Positions 34,517 through 43,750 of a stretch of DNA of 64,000 nucleotides are shown piece after piece. Location: contig NZ_JANQNS010000008.1 in assembly GCF_028279465.1 (NCBI RefSeq), forward strand, positions 1 to 64,000, read 5' to 3'. Under the pieces are notes generated by a model. That model searched no databases. It was not told where the DNA came from and worked only from the letters and a program-made list of their open reading frames with translations. A program made the translations under genes and the position numbers. The stretch's first letter is position 1. The number at the start of each line of letters is the position of its first letter. This DNA comes from Parasphingopyxis sp. (GTDB taxonomy: Bacteria; Pseudomonadota; Alphaproteobacteria; Sphingomonadales; Sphingomonadaceae).

Positions 34517-35425
34517 ATGACCATCCAAGCTATCAGGACGCCGGAGGAACGCTTCGCCGACATTCCCGATTTCGATTATCCCGTGCATTATGTCGACGAC
34601 CTGCCCGGCTATGAGGGGCTGCGTGCGGCCTGGGTCGATGCGGGGCCGGACGATGCGGATCGCGTTTTTCTGTGTCTGCATGGCGAGCCGAGCTGGAGCT
34701 TTCTTTATCGCAAGATGATCCCGGTGTTCCTCGAAAGCGGGGCCCGAGCCGTCGCGCCCGATTTCTTCGGTTTCGGCCGGTCGGACAAACCGACTGAAGC
34801 GGAGACCTACAGTTTCGATTTTCACCGGAACTATATCCTCGCGCTGGTCGAGCGGTTGGACCTCAAGAACATCACCCTGGTGGTGCAGGATTGGGGCGGC
34901 CTGATCGGTCTGACCTTGCCGGTGGACGAGAAATTCCGCGCGCGCTTCTCGCGGTTGATCGTCATGAACACTGGCCTCGGCATCGGCAAGACGCCGAGCG
35001 ACGGTTTCATTGCCTGGAAAAATTATGCGGCCTCCACGCCCGATCTCCCCATCGGCGAACTGATTGCGCGCGGCACGCCGCAGATGACGGATGCGGAAAA
35101 GGCCGCCTATGACGCGCCCTTTCCCTCGCCCGACTACAAGATGGGCGCGCGGCGCTTCCCCGAACTCGTGCCGATCGCACCCGAGATGGAAGGCGTCGAA
35201 GTCAGCCTGAAGGCGGCGGCCTTCTGGAAGGACGATTTCGACGGGGCGAGCTTCATGGCGGTCGGCGATGCCGATCCCGTGCTCGGCCCCGATGTGATGA
35301 ACCGGCTGCGCGAGAATATCAGAGGCTGCCCAGAACCGATGATGGTCGAGGGGGGCGGTCATTTCGTGCAGGAATGGGGCGAACCCATCGCCCGCGCCGC
35401 GCTCAAGCATTTCGGCGATCTCTAG
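34517..35425 (+). CDS. Haloalkane dehalogenase, DhlA-like (HLD-I)
   Basis: 302 residues. Close in layout to Xanthobacter DhlA: FLCLHGEPSW (His55-Gly-Glu57-Pro), nucleophile Asp125 in VVQDWGG with adjacent halide-binding Trp126, a second Trp at 167 (FIAWKNY), third acid Asp253 in GDADPVLGPDVM, and base His282 in GGGHFVQEWGE. All catalytic and halide-stabilising positions are present. It hydrolyses C-halogen bonds of haloalkanes to alcohols in the cytoplasm. AAGGAG precedes the ATG. It stands alone between the FkbM pair and META-domain genes. The natural substrate is uncertain. Confidence 0.9.
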   Translation: MTIQAIRTPEERFADIPDFDYPVHYVDDLPGYEGLRAAWVDAGPDDADRVFLCLHGEPSWSFLYRKMIPVFLESGARAVAPDFFGFGRSDKPTEAETYSFDFHRNYILALVERLDLKNITLVVQDWGGLIGLTLPVDEKFRARFSRLIVMNTGLGIGKTPSDGFIAWKNYAASTPDLPIGELIARGTPQMTDAEKAAYDAPFPSPDYKMGARRFPELVPIAPEMEGVEVSLKAAAFWKDDFDGASFMAVGDADPVLGPDVMNRLRENIRGCPEPMMVEGGGHFVQEWGEPIARAALKHFGDL

Positions 35426-35481
35426 GGCCCTGATCCTCCAGTGCTCCATTCGCGCTGCAACATGGTTATGGCGTGCCCGCC

Positions 35482-36246
35482 CTAGTCTTCCGCCGGGAGC
35501 AGGACGATATCGGTCCTATCTACTGTGTAGAGCGACAGACCGCCGCTATCCGGCACCCCATACCCTACGACTTCACCGAGCAATGCAAAGAACCGGCTTT
35601 CATTGCCGCCGATCGGCTCGGGGCAGGCGCGCCGGGTTGAACGGACAGCGTCGATCGTCAGGTTCCCATGGATCTCGTAGCTCGCCCCGTAGCGGTTGCA
35701 TCCCCCACTGCCCGAGACTGATCCGTCAGTGCCGAACGAAATGGTGATCCTCGCGCCATCTTGCGGCATGGTCTCGCTCCCCAGCTGGATAACCTGCCAA
35801 TCGCCGTGCAGTATTGTGGCCGGATCTCCGCCGCATCCGCCGTAATATTCATCACCCATGAAGATGTTGACCGTTTGCGGGTAGGCGTGGTCCGACATTC
35901 CGTCAGTGCAGACATCGGGGCGAATGATGACGACCATATCGCGGCCGTCCAGATTTTCGGGCGCATCGTCGCCCGATACCATTTCGATGCGCGTCTGGAA
36001 TGCGGTGGCTCCAATCAGATCATAAGCGGGTGTTCGCGGCGCCAAAGTCCAGAAAATTTCGAAATTCTCGAATGAAATTACTTCGTCATCGATAATGAGC
36101 TGCCAGAATGGTTCTGTGCCGGAGGCGGTATAGCCGGTCCATGATTCGTTGACCTCTTCGGAGTGGAATGCCGGTCCTTGCGCGCCGGCAGGCGTCACGA
36201 CGGCCATCATCAGAAGAAACGTAAGGGCTTGGAACAGTTGCGGCAT
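35482..36246 (-). CDS. Exported META-domain protein (copy 1)
   Basis: 254 residues. Signal peptide ends GAQ. The N-terminal domain starts with a GTEPFWQLIIDDEVISFEN-like segment (GTEPFW motif, COG3650 type) and holds TDGMSDHAYPQTVNIF; the C-terminal META domain has GSGGCNRYGASYEI and STRRACPEP. Such proteins are periplasmic or lipoproteins (HslJ-like) tied to envelope or antibiotic stress; no enzymatic role is known. It is a tandem paralogue of the next gene, 121 bases upstream of its start. Confidence 0.7.
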   Translation of the reverse strand: MPQLFQALTFLLMMAVVTPAGAQGPAFHSEEVNESWTGYTASGTEPFWQLIIDDEVISFENFEIFWTLAPRTPAYDLIGATAFQTRIEMVSGDDAPENLDGRDMVVIIRPDVCTDGMSDHAYPQTVNIFMGDEYYGGCGGDPATILHGDWQVIQLGSETMPQDGARITISFGTDGSVSGSGGCNRYGASYEIHGNLTIDAVRSTRRACPEPIGGNESRFFALLGEVVGYGVPDSGGLSLYTVDRTDIVLLPAED

Positions 36247-36367
36247 CAGAGGTTCCCGATCAATAGCTGGCGGTCGAAATAACTAGCATCGGCCGACACC
36301 GCTTGCCAGCAAAGGAACTCGCGTCAGCACCGCACTTGCGCATTTGGGCGATCTTTAGGCTCAGAAA

Positions 36368-37120
36368 CTAGCCGCGCTCTCCGCGGCGTTCGGCGGTCAG
36401 TACCGGGTCCATTTCGGCGTATAGCGTCAGCACGCCATCGTCCGATATTTCCACGCGGATGACCGAACCCAGAGCCGTGAAAAACTGGTTTTCCAGCCGG
36501 CTGATCTCCGGATTGATACAGGCGCGCCGGGTCGAAGCGACCGGTCCTATGCTCAGGCCTTCGGTTAGCTCGTAATCGGCGCGGAAGCGGTTGCATCCGC
36601 CCGTGCCGAACATCCCGCCCTCACCGTCGAAGCGGAAGTTGATATCCGCGCTGTCCGGCACGGCTTCGCCCATGATGGATGTCACATGCCAGTCCGCGCC
36701 GCTGAGCACGTCCTGCGGATCGCCGCCGCAGCCGAAGAAATAGGAGCCGTCGACAAAGACACGCACCGATTGCGGATAGGTGCGGTCGGACATGCCGTCT
36801 CCACACAGGTTCTCTTCGATCAGGACGATGAAGTCACGATTGCCTGCATTCTCGGACCGGCTGATGAAAACCACACCTCCGGGCGAAAAAGTCTCTGATG
36901 GCCGGTCGGCTTCCGCAGTGAAGACGCCGGAATGCTCGAACATCAGCCGTTCTTCGCCGATAGTCACCGACCAAAAGGGTTCGGTGCCGATGCCGCGATA
37001 GCCGGTCCAGGGATCGGGCGCGGCCTCGGTAACCGTTTCGTGATGATCGGCGAATGCCGAGCTCGCCGGAACAAGCGCGATTGCGGCGGCGATGGCGCAC
37101 GCGGAAAACAGTCTCTTCAT
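36368..37120 (-). CDS. Exported META-domain protein (copy 2)
   Basis: About 250 residues from ATG at 37120 (behind AGGAAGTG). Signal peptide MKRLFSACAIAAAIALVPAS ends at AFA. The same two-domain layout as copy 1: GTEPFWSVTIGEERLMFEHS, then CGDGMSDRTYPQSVRVF and the META domain with GTGGCNRFRADYEL and STRRACINPEIS. The two genes are a duplication on the minus strand. Both domains keep a Cys-rich pattern (FFGCGGDP) that may form a disulphide. Function unknown; envelope stress is a guess. Confidence 0.7.
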   Translation of the reverse strand: MKRLFSACAIAAAIALVPASSAFADHHETVTEAAPDPWTGYRGIGTEPFWSVTIGEERLMFEHSGVFTAEADRPSETFSPGGVVFISRSENAGNRDFIVLIEENLCGDGMSDRTYPQSVRVFVDGSYFFGCGGDPQDVLSGADWHVTSIMGEAVPDSADINFRFDGEGGMFGTGGCNRFRADYELTEGLSIGPVASTRRACINPEISRLENQFFTALGSVIRVEISDDGVLTLYAEMDPVLTAERRGERG

Positions 37121-37248
37121 CGAATCACTTCCTAATATCTCGTGCGCCCGGTTCCCTTCGCAGATGCCACCGCGCGACAGAGCTATCAAACTGGCGTGTA
37201 ATTATATTATAAGCGGCCACATACCGAATCGGTTGGACAGGATATCTG

Positions 37249-38535
37249 ATGGCGAGCGACACAGACCGGCGCAATCTGCCGCCCCTCGAACTTTACGTGC
37301 CCGAGCCCAAATTCCGGCCCGGCGACGAAGCGGATTTTTCCGATATTGTGGTGCCGCCCGCCGGTGAAACGCGCCGTCCGGATATGGCTGACCATCACGA
37401 GGATATGCCCGATCTCGCCTATGGCCTCGTCCGCGTGCTCGACGACGAGGGCAAGGCCGTGGGGCCATGGGACCCGAAGCTCGATCCTGATACGCTCCGC
37501 AAAATGCTGCGCGCGATGGCGCTGACCCGCGCTTACGATCAGCGCATGTTCCGCGCCCAGCGTCAGGGCAAGACCAGCTTCTACATGAAGTGCACGGGCG
37601 AGGAGGCCGTGGCGATCGCCGCGACCTTCGCCCTGGACCGGGACGATATGACGTTTCCCTCCTATCGCCAGCAGGGCATTTTGATCGCGCGAGACTGGTC
37701 GCTCGTCGACATGATGAACCAGGTCTATTCGAACAAGAAGGACCGGCTGATGGGGCGCCAGCTCCCGATCATGTATTCGACCAAGCAGGGCGCGTTCTTC
37801 TCGATCTCCGGCAATCTTGCTACGCAATATCCGCAGGCCGTGGGCTGGGCGATGGCGAGCGCGGCGAAGGGCGATACGCGGATCGCGGCGACCTGGACGG
37901 GCGAGGGATCGAGCGCCGAGGGCGATTTCCATTCCGCCTGCACCTTTGCGGCCGTCTACAAGGCGCCCGTGATCATGAACGTCGTCAACAATCAATGGGC
38001 GATCTCGAGCTTCTCGGGCTTCGCCGGCGGCGATCAGACGACCTTCGCGGCACGGGCCGTCGGCTATGGCATCGCGGGGCTGCGCGTCGACGGCAACGAC
38101 GCTTTGGCCGTCTATGCGGCGACGCAATGGGCGGCGGAACGCGCGCGGACCAATAACGGCCCAACACTGATCGAGCATTTCACCTATCGCGCCGAAGGCC
38201 ATTCGACATCGGACGATCCCTCGCAATATCGCTCGGCCGACGAAGCCGCCGAATGGCCGCTCGGCGATCCGATCGCGCGGCTGAAAAACCATCTGATTGC
38301 GCTGGGCGAATGGAGCGAAGAGCGACAGGCGGAGATGGACAAGGAGGTCGCCGAACAAGTTAAGACGGCGGCTAAACAAGCCGAGAAAAACGGCATTCTC
38401 GGCCATGGTTTACACCAGCCTCTTGAGACCATGTTTGAAGGCGTGTTCGAGGAGATGCCCTGGCATCTGAAAGAGCAGATGCAGGACATGCTCGACGAGA
38501 ATGAGGCGGCCAACAACGTGGCGAAGACGCGATGA
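37249..38535 (+). CDS. bkdA1: Branched-chain 2-oxoacid dehydrogenase E1 alpha
   Basis: 428 residues. Thiamine-diphosphate enzyme with GEGSSAEGDFH and NVVNNQWAIS (ThDP/Mg2+ motif G-E-G to N-N, from residue 219), and EHFTYRAEGHSTSDDPSQYR, the phosphorylation-loop-like region of branched-chain E1 alpha. N-terminal LYVPEPKFRPGDEADF is typical of the bacterial BCKDH form. With E1 beta it decarboxylates the 2-oxoacids of Val, Leu and Ile and hands the acyl group to E2 lipoate. The coding end overlaps E1 beta. Confidence 0.92.
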   Translation: MASDTDRRNLPPLELYVPEPKFRPGDEADFSDIVVPPAGETRRPDMADHHEDMPDLAYGLVRVLDDEGKAVGPWDPKLDPDTLRKMLRAMALTRAYDQRMFRAQRQGKTSFYMKCTGEEAVAIAATFALDRDDMTFPSYRQQGILIARDWSLVDMMNQVYSNKKDRLMGRQLPIMYSTKQGAFFSISGNLATQYPQAVGWAMASAAKGDTRIAATWTGEGSSAEGDFHSACTFAAVYKAPVIMNVVNNQWAISSFSGFAGGDQTTFAARAVGYGIAGLRVDGNDALAVYAATQWAAERARTNNGPTLIEHFTYRAEGHSTSDDPSQYRSADEAAEWPLGDPIARLKNHLIALGEWSEERQAEMDKEVAEQVKTAAKQAEKNGILGHGLHQPLETMFEGVFEEMPWHLKEQMQDMLDENEAANNVAKTR

Positions 38536-39569
38536 GCGAGGGCGCGACCAAACAGATGAATATGATCCAGGCGGTCAACAGCGCCATGGATGTCGCCATG
38601 GAGCGCGACGATAGCGTCTGCGTGTTCGGCGAGGATGTCGGCTATTATGGCGGCGTGTTTCGGGCGACGGCCGGGCTGCAGAAGAAATACGGCAAGACCC
38701 GCGCCTTCGATACGCCGATCAATGAATGCGGCATTATCGGCGTCGCGGTCGGCATGGCGACATATGGCCTGAAGCCGATCGCCGAAATCCAGTTCGCCGA
38801 CTATATCTATCCCGGCCTCGACCAGATCGTCTCGGAAGCCGCGCGGCTGCGCTATCGCTCGGCCGGCGAGTTTACCGCGCCGATGGTCGTCCGTACGCCC
38901 TCGGGCGGCGGGATCTTCGGCGGCCAGACGCACAGCCAGTCGCCGGAAAGCATCTTCACCCATATCTGCGGCGTGAAAACGGTCATCCCGTCCACGCCGT
39001 ACGATGCCAAGGGCCTGCTGATCGCCGCCATCGAGGATCCCGATCCGGTGATCTTTTTCGAGCCGAAGCGCATTTATAACGGCCCGTTCGACGGCCATTA
39101 TGATAACCCGGTTCAGCCTTGGTCGAAACACCCGGCGAGCGAGGTGCCGGAAGGCTATTTCACGATTCCGCTCGGCAAGGCCAAGGTCCTGCGCGAGGGC
39201 GAGGCGCTGACAATCGTCACCTATGGCACGATGGTCCATGTCGCGATGCGCGCGGTGGAGGATCTCGGCGTTGATGCCGAAGTGATCGATCTGCGCACGC
39301 TCTTGCCGCTCGATATCGAGACCATTGAGGAATCGATCAAGAAAACGGGCCGCTGCATCATCATGCATGAGGCGACGCGCACTTCGGGCTTTGGCTCCGA
39401 ACTGTCGGCGCTCGTGCAAGAGCGCTGCTTCTACCATCTCGAGGTGCCGATCGAGCGGGTGACGGGCTATGACACGCCTTATCCGCACAGCCTCGAATGG
39501 GCCTATTTCCCGGGGCCGGTCCGCACCCGCCTCGCCATCGAACGCGTCATGGAGAATGTCAGTGGCTAA
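38532..39569 (+). CDS. bkdA2: Branched-chain 2-oxoacid dehydrogenase E1 beta
   Basis: 345 residues. Transketolase-like pyrimidine domain with VFGEDVGYYGGVFRATAGL (conserved Glu that activates ThDP), YIYPGLDQIVSEAARLRY and GGGIFGGQTHSQSPE, then a C-terminal transketolase domain (VIDLRTLLPLDIETI, HEATRTSGFGSEL). Overlaps E1 alpha by four bases; the E2 start lies inside its last codons. It forms the alpha2beta2 E1 heterotetramer. Confidence 0.93.
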   Translation: MSEGATKQMNMIQAVNSAMDVAMERDDSVCVFGEDVGYYGGVFRATAGLQKKYGKTRAFDTPINECGIIGVAVGMATYGLKPIAEIQFADYIYPGLDQIVSEAARLRYRSAGEFTAPMVVRTPSGGGIFGGQTHSQSPESIFTHICGVKTVIPSTPYDAKGLLIAAIEDPDPVIFFEPKRIYNGPFDGHYDNPVQPWSKHPASEVPEGYFTIPLGKAKVLREGEALTIVTYGTMVHVAMRAVEDLGVDAEVIDLRTLLPLDIETIEESIKKTGRCIIMHEATRTSGFGSELSALVQERCFYHLEVPIERVTGYDTPYPHSLEWAYFPGPVRTRLAIERVMENVSG

Positions 39570-40836
39570 GTTCAGCTTCAAACTGCCCGATATCGGCGAG
39601 GGCATCGCCGAGGCCGAAATCGTCGCTTGGCATGTTAAGGTCGGCGACGAGGTCGAAGAAGATCAGGGCATCGCCGACATGATGACCGACAAGGCAACCG
39701 TTGAAATGGAATCGCCGGTATCCGGCACGATCGTCGAGCTCAACGGCGAAGAGGGCGATATGCTCGCTATCGGTTCCGTGCTGGCGGTGATCGAGACGGA
39801 CGAACTGCCGGATGAGGAGGAAGAAGCCGCAATCGCCGAGAAGGTGAAAGCGCAGGCCGACGAACAGGTTGCAGACGAGGACGAAGCCGAGCCAGAGCCG
39901 GAACCGGAAGAAGAGCCGGCACCAGAACCCGAGCCGGTAGAGGAGGCAGAGCTCGAACCTGCAGCGGACGAACCTAAAACCCGTGTCCTCGCATCGCCCG
40001 CGGTGCGCAAGCGGGCAGCCGATCTCGGCGTCGATCTCTCGCAGGTAAAGCCGCAGACGGGCGAGCGCATCCGGCACAGCGATCTCGACCAGTATCTGAC
40101 TTATGGCGCGACCTATCTCACGCCGGGCGCGTCGAAAAAGCGCGATGACGAGGAACTCAAGGTTATCGGCCTCCGGCGGAAGATTGCGGAAAATATGGCC
40201 GCCTCCAAACGCCACATCCCGCACTTCACCTATGTCGAGGAAATCGACGTTACCGAGTTGGAGGCGGCCCGCGCCGATCTCAACGCTACGCGCGGTGAGC
40301 GGCCCAAGCTCACCGTGCTGCCGCTGATCATCGCAGCGATCTGCAAGACGCTGCCGGAATTCCCGATGATCAATGCGACCTATGACGACGAGGCCGGGCG
40401 CGTGACGCGTCACGGTGCGGTCCATCTCGGCATGGCCACGCAGACCGATACGGGCCTGATCGTGCCGGTCATCAAAGATGCGCAGGACAAGAATGTCTGG
40501 CAGCTCGCGATGGAGATCGCCCGCCTGTCGGATGCCGCAAGGAGCGGTAAGGCCAAGCAGGAGGAACTGACTGGCGGCACGCTGACGCTCACATCGCTTG
40601 GCCCGCTCGGCGGCATCGCGACGACGCCCGTGATCAACCGGCCGCAGGTGGCGATCATCGGCCCGAACAAGATCGTCGAACGTCCGGTTATCGTGGACGG
40701 CGGGATCGAGGCGCGGAAGCTTATGAATCTCTCGATCAGTTGCGACCACCGCGTCGTCGATGGCTATGACGCGGCGAGCTATGTTCAGGCGCTCAAGCAC
40801 CTGCTCGAGACGCCGGTTCTGATATTCGCCGACTAA
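39556..40836 (+). CDS. bkdB: Lipoamide acyltransferase (E2) of branched-chain dehydrogenase
   Basis: About 426 residues. N-terminal lipoyl domain with DKATVEM (lipoylated Lys46), a long Glu/Pro/Ala linker (roughly residues 100-145), a peripheral subunit-binding domain (VLASPAVRKRAADLGVDLS) and the acyltransferase domain with SCDHRVVDGYDAA (catalytic His/Asp). ATG at 39556 or GTG at 39562 are possible starts; both overlap E1 beta. No E3 (lpd) follows, so lipoamide dehydrogenase is shared with another complex encoded elsewhere. Confidence 0.93.
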   Translation: MSVAKFSFKLPDIGEGIAEAEIVAWHVKVGDEVEEDQGIADMMTDKATVEMESPVSGTIVELNGEEGDMLAIGSVLAVIETDELPDEEEEAAIAEKVKAQADEQVADEDEAEPEPEPEEEPAPEPEPVEEAELEPAADEPKTRVLASPAVRKRAADLGVDLSQVKPQTGERIRHSDLDQYLTYGATYLTPGASKKRDDEELKVIGLRRKIAENMAASKRHIPHFTYVEEIDVTELEAARADLNATRGERPKLTVLPLIIAAICKTLPEFPMINATYDDEAGRVTRHGAVHLGMATQTDTGLIVPVIKDAQDKNVWQLAMEIARLSDAARSGKAKQEELTGGTLTLTSLGPLGGIATTPVINRPQVAIIGPNKIVERPVIVDGGIEARKLMNLSISCDHRVVDGYDAASYVQALKHLLETPVLIFAD

Positions 40837-40961
40837 GCTATCCCGACGGCATCGTTGCCGTTGCCGCGACACTGGCCTAGGACGTAGCGCGTTGGCCATA
40901 TTGGCTCTTTGCTGTCAGGGGGACGGCAGAGGCAGGCCGATACCGAAGTTTGGGGGCGGGG

Positions 40962-42596
40962 ATGCGCGCTGACGGCGCTGGAAATGACGGTGTGAGGCGG
41001 CCAATCGCCTTTATCAGCCATCACAGTTCCCAGGTCGAAACGGCGCGGCAGCTCAAACAGGTGTTGGCGAATAACGGCGTCGACGGATGGATGGCGCCCG
41101 ACGATATCGACCCGGGCCGACCATTCGATCAGGCGATCATCGAACAGGTGCGCACGTCGGATCTGATCATCCTGCTGTTCTGCTCGCGCTCTGATCAGTC
41201 GCGCCATGTGAAGCGCGAGCTGATGATGGCCGAAAATGGCGACAAGCTCATTTTCCCCGTCCGGCTTGAAAATATCGATGCCGACGGCCTTGCCTATTGG
41301 CTGAACGATTATCAGTGGATCGACTGGTTCGACCGGCGTGACGATACGATCCAGCGCATGATCGATACGATCAAGCGGCTCGTGCAGATCAACACGGTAG
41401 AAGAGGAATTGGGTCCGCCTCCGGTCAGCACGCAGCCGCCGCCCGTGCCGATCCCGGTCGATGCGCCGCCGCCGGACGAAGCGGACTCTTCTGCTGAAGT
41501 AGGCGATGAGCCGGAAACGGAAAGTGCGGAGCCGGCCACGCCCGAACCCGTTACACCGGTATCTGAGCCTGAGGCTGACGAAGCGGACGCGATAGACGCG
41601 AGGGATGAAGCGCCGCCAGCGGAGGCCAAGACAGAGGCGCCGCTGAAGGTCGCGCCGGTATCGGCCGGACGGAGCGATCCGGAGCAGTCCGATGGGGATG
41701 GCGGTTCGCCCAAAAATCCTATGCTGTTGTACGGCGCATTAGGGCTCGCCGCGCTTGTCGCCATCGTCTTGGCGTTCCTGCTCTGGCCGAGCGGTGAAGA
41801 GACCGATTCCGCAGCGGGCGGCGTTCTGTCGCCGACCGTCGATTGTGCGAATACCGATCTGCCGAGCCACGCCATCATTTGCGGCAGCGAAGCCCTGCGC
41901 GCCCGGGAAACCGAACTGTCGCAACGCTATGATGCGGCGCTCGAACAGGCCGAAGGCGAGGAGCGCGTCGCCCTGCAGCAGGGTTATGCTGCCTATCAGG
42001 CGCGCCGCGACGAATGCCGGACCGAGGCGTGCATCACAACCGTTTACGATGCGCGCGAGGGCGAACTCAGCGCCTATGCGCTTCCGGAAGACAGCGCTCC
42101 GGCCGAGGGCGCCGAACAGGACGCTATCGCCGAACCGCAAGCCGATACGCCGGACTCCGCGCCGGCCAACCAACCCGATACGGCCACGCCGATACTCCCA
42201 CCGGTCCCCGAGCGGCCGAGCCAGCCGACACGCGAAACACCGAGCACGCCCGAACCAAGATCCAGGCCCACGCCGACGCCAGACCCGCCGCGCCAGTCCC
42301 GGACCACACCGCCTCAGCCGATTGGCAATCCGTCGAGCTGGGTGCGCGCCAGCGACTATCCGGCGAATATCCTGCGCAATGGCGAGGAGGGGACGTCGCG
42401 CTTCCAGGTGCGAGTGGGCGCGAACGGCATCCCGACCGCCTGCTTCACGATCGGTTCGAGCGGACATTTCCAGCTCGATGCGCGCGCCTGCAACATGGTG
42501 ATGAGCCGGGCGCGCTTCCGCCCTGCGCGCGATGCGTCCGGCAATCCGACGGCGGGGCTCTATTCGGGCAGCCATCGCTGGCGCGCGCCGCGTTAA
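40962..42596 (+). CDS. TIR-domain membrane protein with periplasmic LprI-like and TonB C-terminal-like domains
   Basis: 544 residues in an unusual order. Residues about 14-140 form a TIR domain (PIAFISHHSSQVETARQL, GWMAPDDIDPG, and VKREL with Glu86 at the NADase Glu position). A Pro/Glu-rich linker (150-250) leads to one membrane helix (about 255-274). Beyond it lies a DUF1311/LprI-like Cys domain (292-372; Cys295, 307, 352, 357), a Pro-rich spacer and a TonB C-terminal-like energy-transduction domain (about 458-544). TIR would be cytoplasmic and the rest periplasmic. TIR domains cleave NAD+ or signal in immunity; a transmembrane sensor is suggested. Its stop overlaps the convergent aminotransferase stop. 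Confidence 0.8.
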   Translation: MRADGAGNDGVRRPIAFISHHSSQVETARQLKQVLANNGVDGWMAPDDIDPGRPFDQAIIEQVRTSDLIILLFCSRSDQSRHVKRELMMAENGDKLIFPVRLENIDADGLAYWLNDYQWIDWFDRRDDTIQRMIDTIKRLVQINTVEEELGPPPVSTQPPPVPIPVDAPPPDEADSSAEVGDEPETESAEPATPEPVTPVSEPEADEADAIDARDEAPPAEAKTEAPLKVAPVSAGRSDPEQSDGDGGSPKNPMLLYGALGLAALVAIVLAFLLWPSGEETDSAAGGVLSPTVDCANTDLPSHAIICGSEALRARETELSQRYDAALEQAEGEERVALQQGYAAYQARRDECRTEACITTVYDAREGELSAYALPEDSAPAEGAEQDAIAEPQADTPDSAPANQPDTATPILPPVPERPSQPTRETPSTPEPRSRPTPTPDPPRQSRTTPPQPIGNPSSWVRASDYPANILRNGEEGTSRFQVRVGANGIPTACFTIGSSGHFQLDARACNMVMSRARFRPARDASGNPTAGLYSGSHRWRAPR

Positions 42597-43750
42597 GCTA
42601 GGGCCTTTCGCGCCTCGATCAGCCGGTTCGCGGCCGCGTCGAGCGTCGCATCGTCTTTCGCGAAACAGAGCCGGATCGCCGTTGCGACAGCGTCGATTTC
42701 ATACAGCGCTGACACGGGAATAGAGGCCACGCCGAACTCTTCCACCAGCCGCAGGGCAAATGCGCGATCATCGAGATCGATGCCCGAAGCGGGGAGATCG
42801 ATCAGTAGGAAATAGGTTGCTGCGCTGGACAGAACGGCATAGCCGCCATCACGCAACGCGGTGGCAAGCCGATCCCGCGAGGCCTGATAGCCGGCGCGCA
42901 TATCCGTGAAATAGGACATGTCTTTGCCAAGGCCGTAGGCGACCGCCGATTGCAGATTGGGTGGGGTCGTGAAGGTCAGGAACTGATGCGTCTTGGCGGT
43001 CGCCGCCGCCAAGGGCTCCGGCGCGATCGCCCAACCGACTTTCCAGCCGGTCAGCGAGAAAATCTTGCCGGCAGACCCGATCTTTACCGTCCGATCCCCC
43101 ATGCCTGGCATGGTTATCAGCGGCTTGTGCTCCGCCCCGTCGAAGATAAGATGCTCCCACACCTCGTCACAGATCGCGATCAGGTCGTGCGAAACACAGA
43201 AATCGGCGAGCAGCGCCAAGTCGGCCGCGTCGAGCATCGTGGCGGTGGGATTGTGCGGGCTGTTGAGAATGAGGAAGCGCGTTGCATCGCTGACCGCCGT
43301 TTCCAGGTCTTCGGCGCGGAGTTTCCAACCGGGCGGGCGCGTCGAAACGAAGCGCGGCACGCCGCCCGCTTGCCGGACAAGCGGCGCATAGGCGTCATAG
43401 GCGGGCTGGACGATGATCACTTCGTCACCGGGACTTACGAGACCGAGGATGGACGCCGCCAGCGCTTCGGTCGCCCCCGATGTCACGAGAATATCGGTTT
43501 CAGGATCGGCCGATAGCCGCTGATGCGCGGCATAATGATCGCCGATCGCGGCGCGCAGCTCCGGTAACCCACGCATCGGCGGATATTGGTTCCAGCCGGT
43601 AAGCACCGCATCGGCCGCAGCCTGGCGCACGTCCTCCGGTCCATCCGTATCGGGAAAGCCCTGGCCCAGATTGATCGCGCCGTTCGCCCGGGCGCGCGCC
43701 GACATGTCCTCGAAAATCGTCGTCGGCAGCTTGGCGAAGACCGGGTTCAT
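42593..43750 (-). CDS. Pyridoxal-phosphate aminotransferase (class I/II)
   Basis: About 385 residues. INLGQGFPDTDGPE near the start and SAGKIFSLTGWKVGW (PLP-binding Lys229) with LNSPHNPTA and ICDEVWEHLIFDG mark a fold-type I aminotransferase of the methionine/kynurenine (YbdL) group. It transfers amino groups, possibly in methionine salvage or for aromatic 2-oxoacids. The open frame runs on to 44206 but that part is antisense-phase extension through the neighbour; the true ATG at 43750 overlaps the AI-2E stop (ATGA). Convergent with the TIR gene. Confidence 0.88.
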   Translation of the reverse strand: MNPVFAKLPTTIFEDMSARARANGAINLGQGFPDTDGPEDVRQAAADAVLTGWNQYPPMRGLPELRAAIGDHYAAHQRLSADPETDILVTSGATEALAASILGLVSPGDEVIIVQPAYDAYAPLVRQAGGVPRFVSTRPPGWKLRAEDLETAVSDATRFLILNSPHNPTATMLDAADLALLADFCVSHDLIAICDEVWEHLIFDGAEHKPLITMPGMGDRTVKIGSAGKIFSLTGWKVGWAIAPEPLAAATAKTHQFLTFTTPPNLQSAVAYGLGKDMSYFTDMRAGYQASRDRLATALRDGGYAVLSSAATYFLLIDLPASGIDLDDRAFALRLVEEFGVASIPVSALYEIDAVATAIRLCFAKDDATLDAAANRLIEARKALA

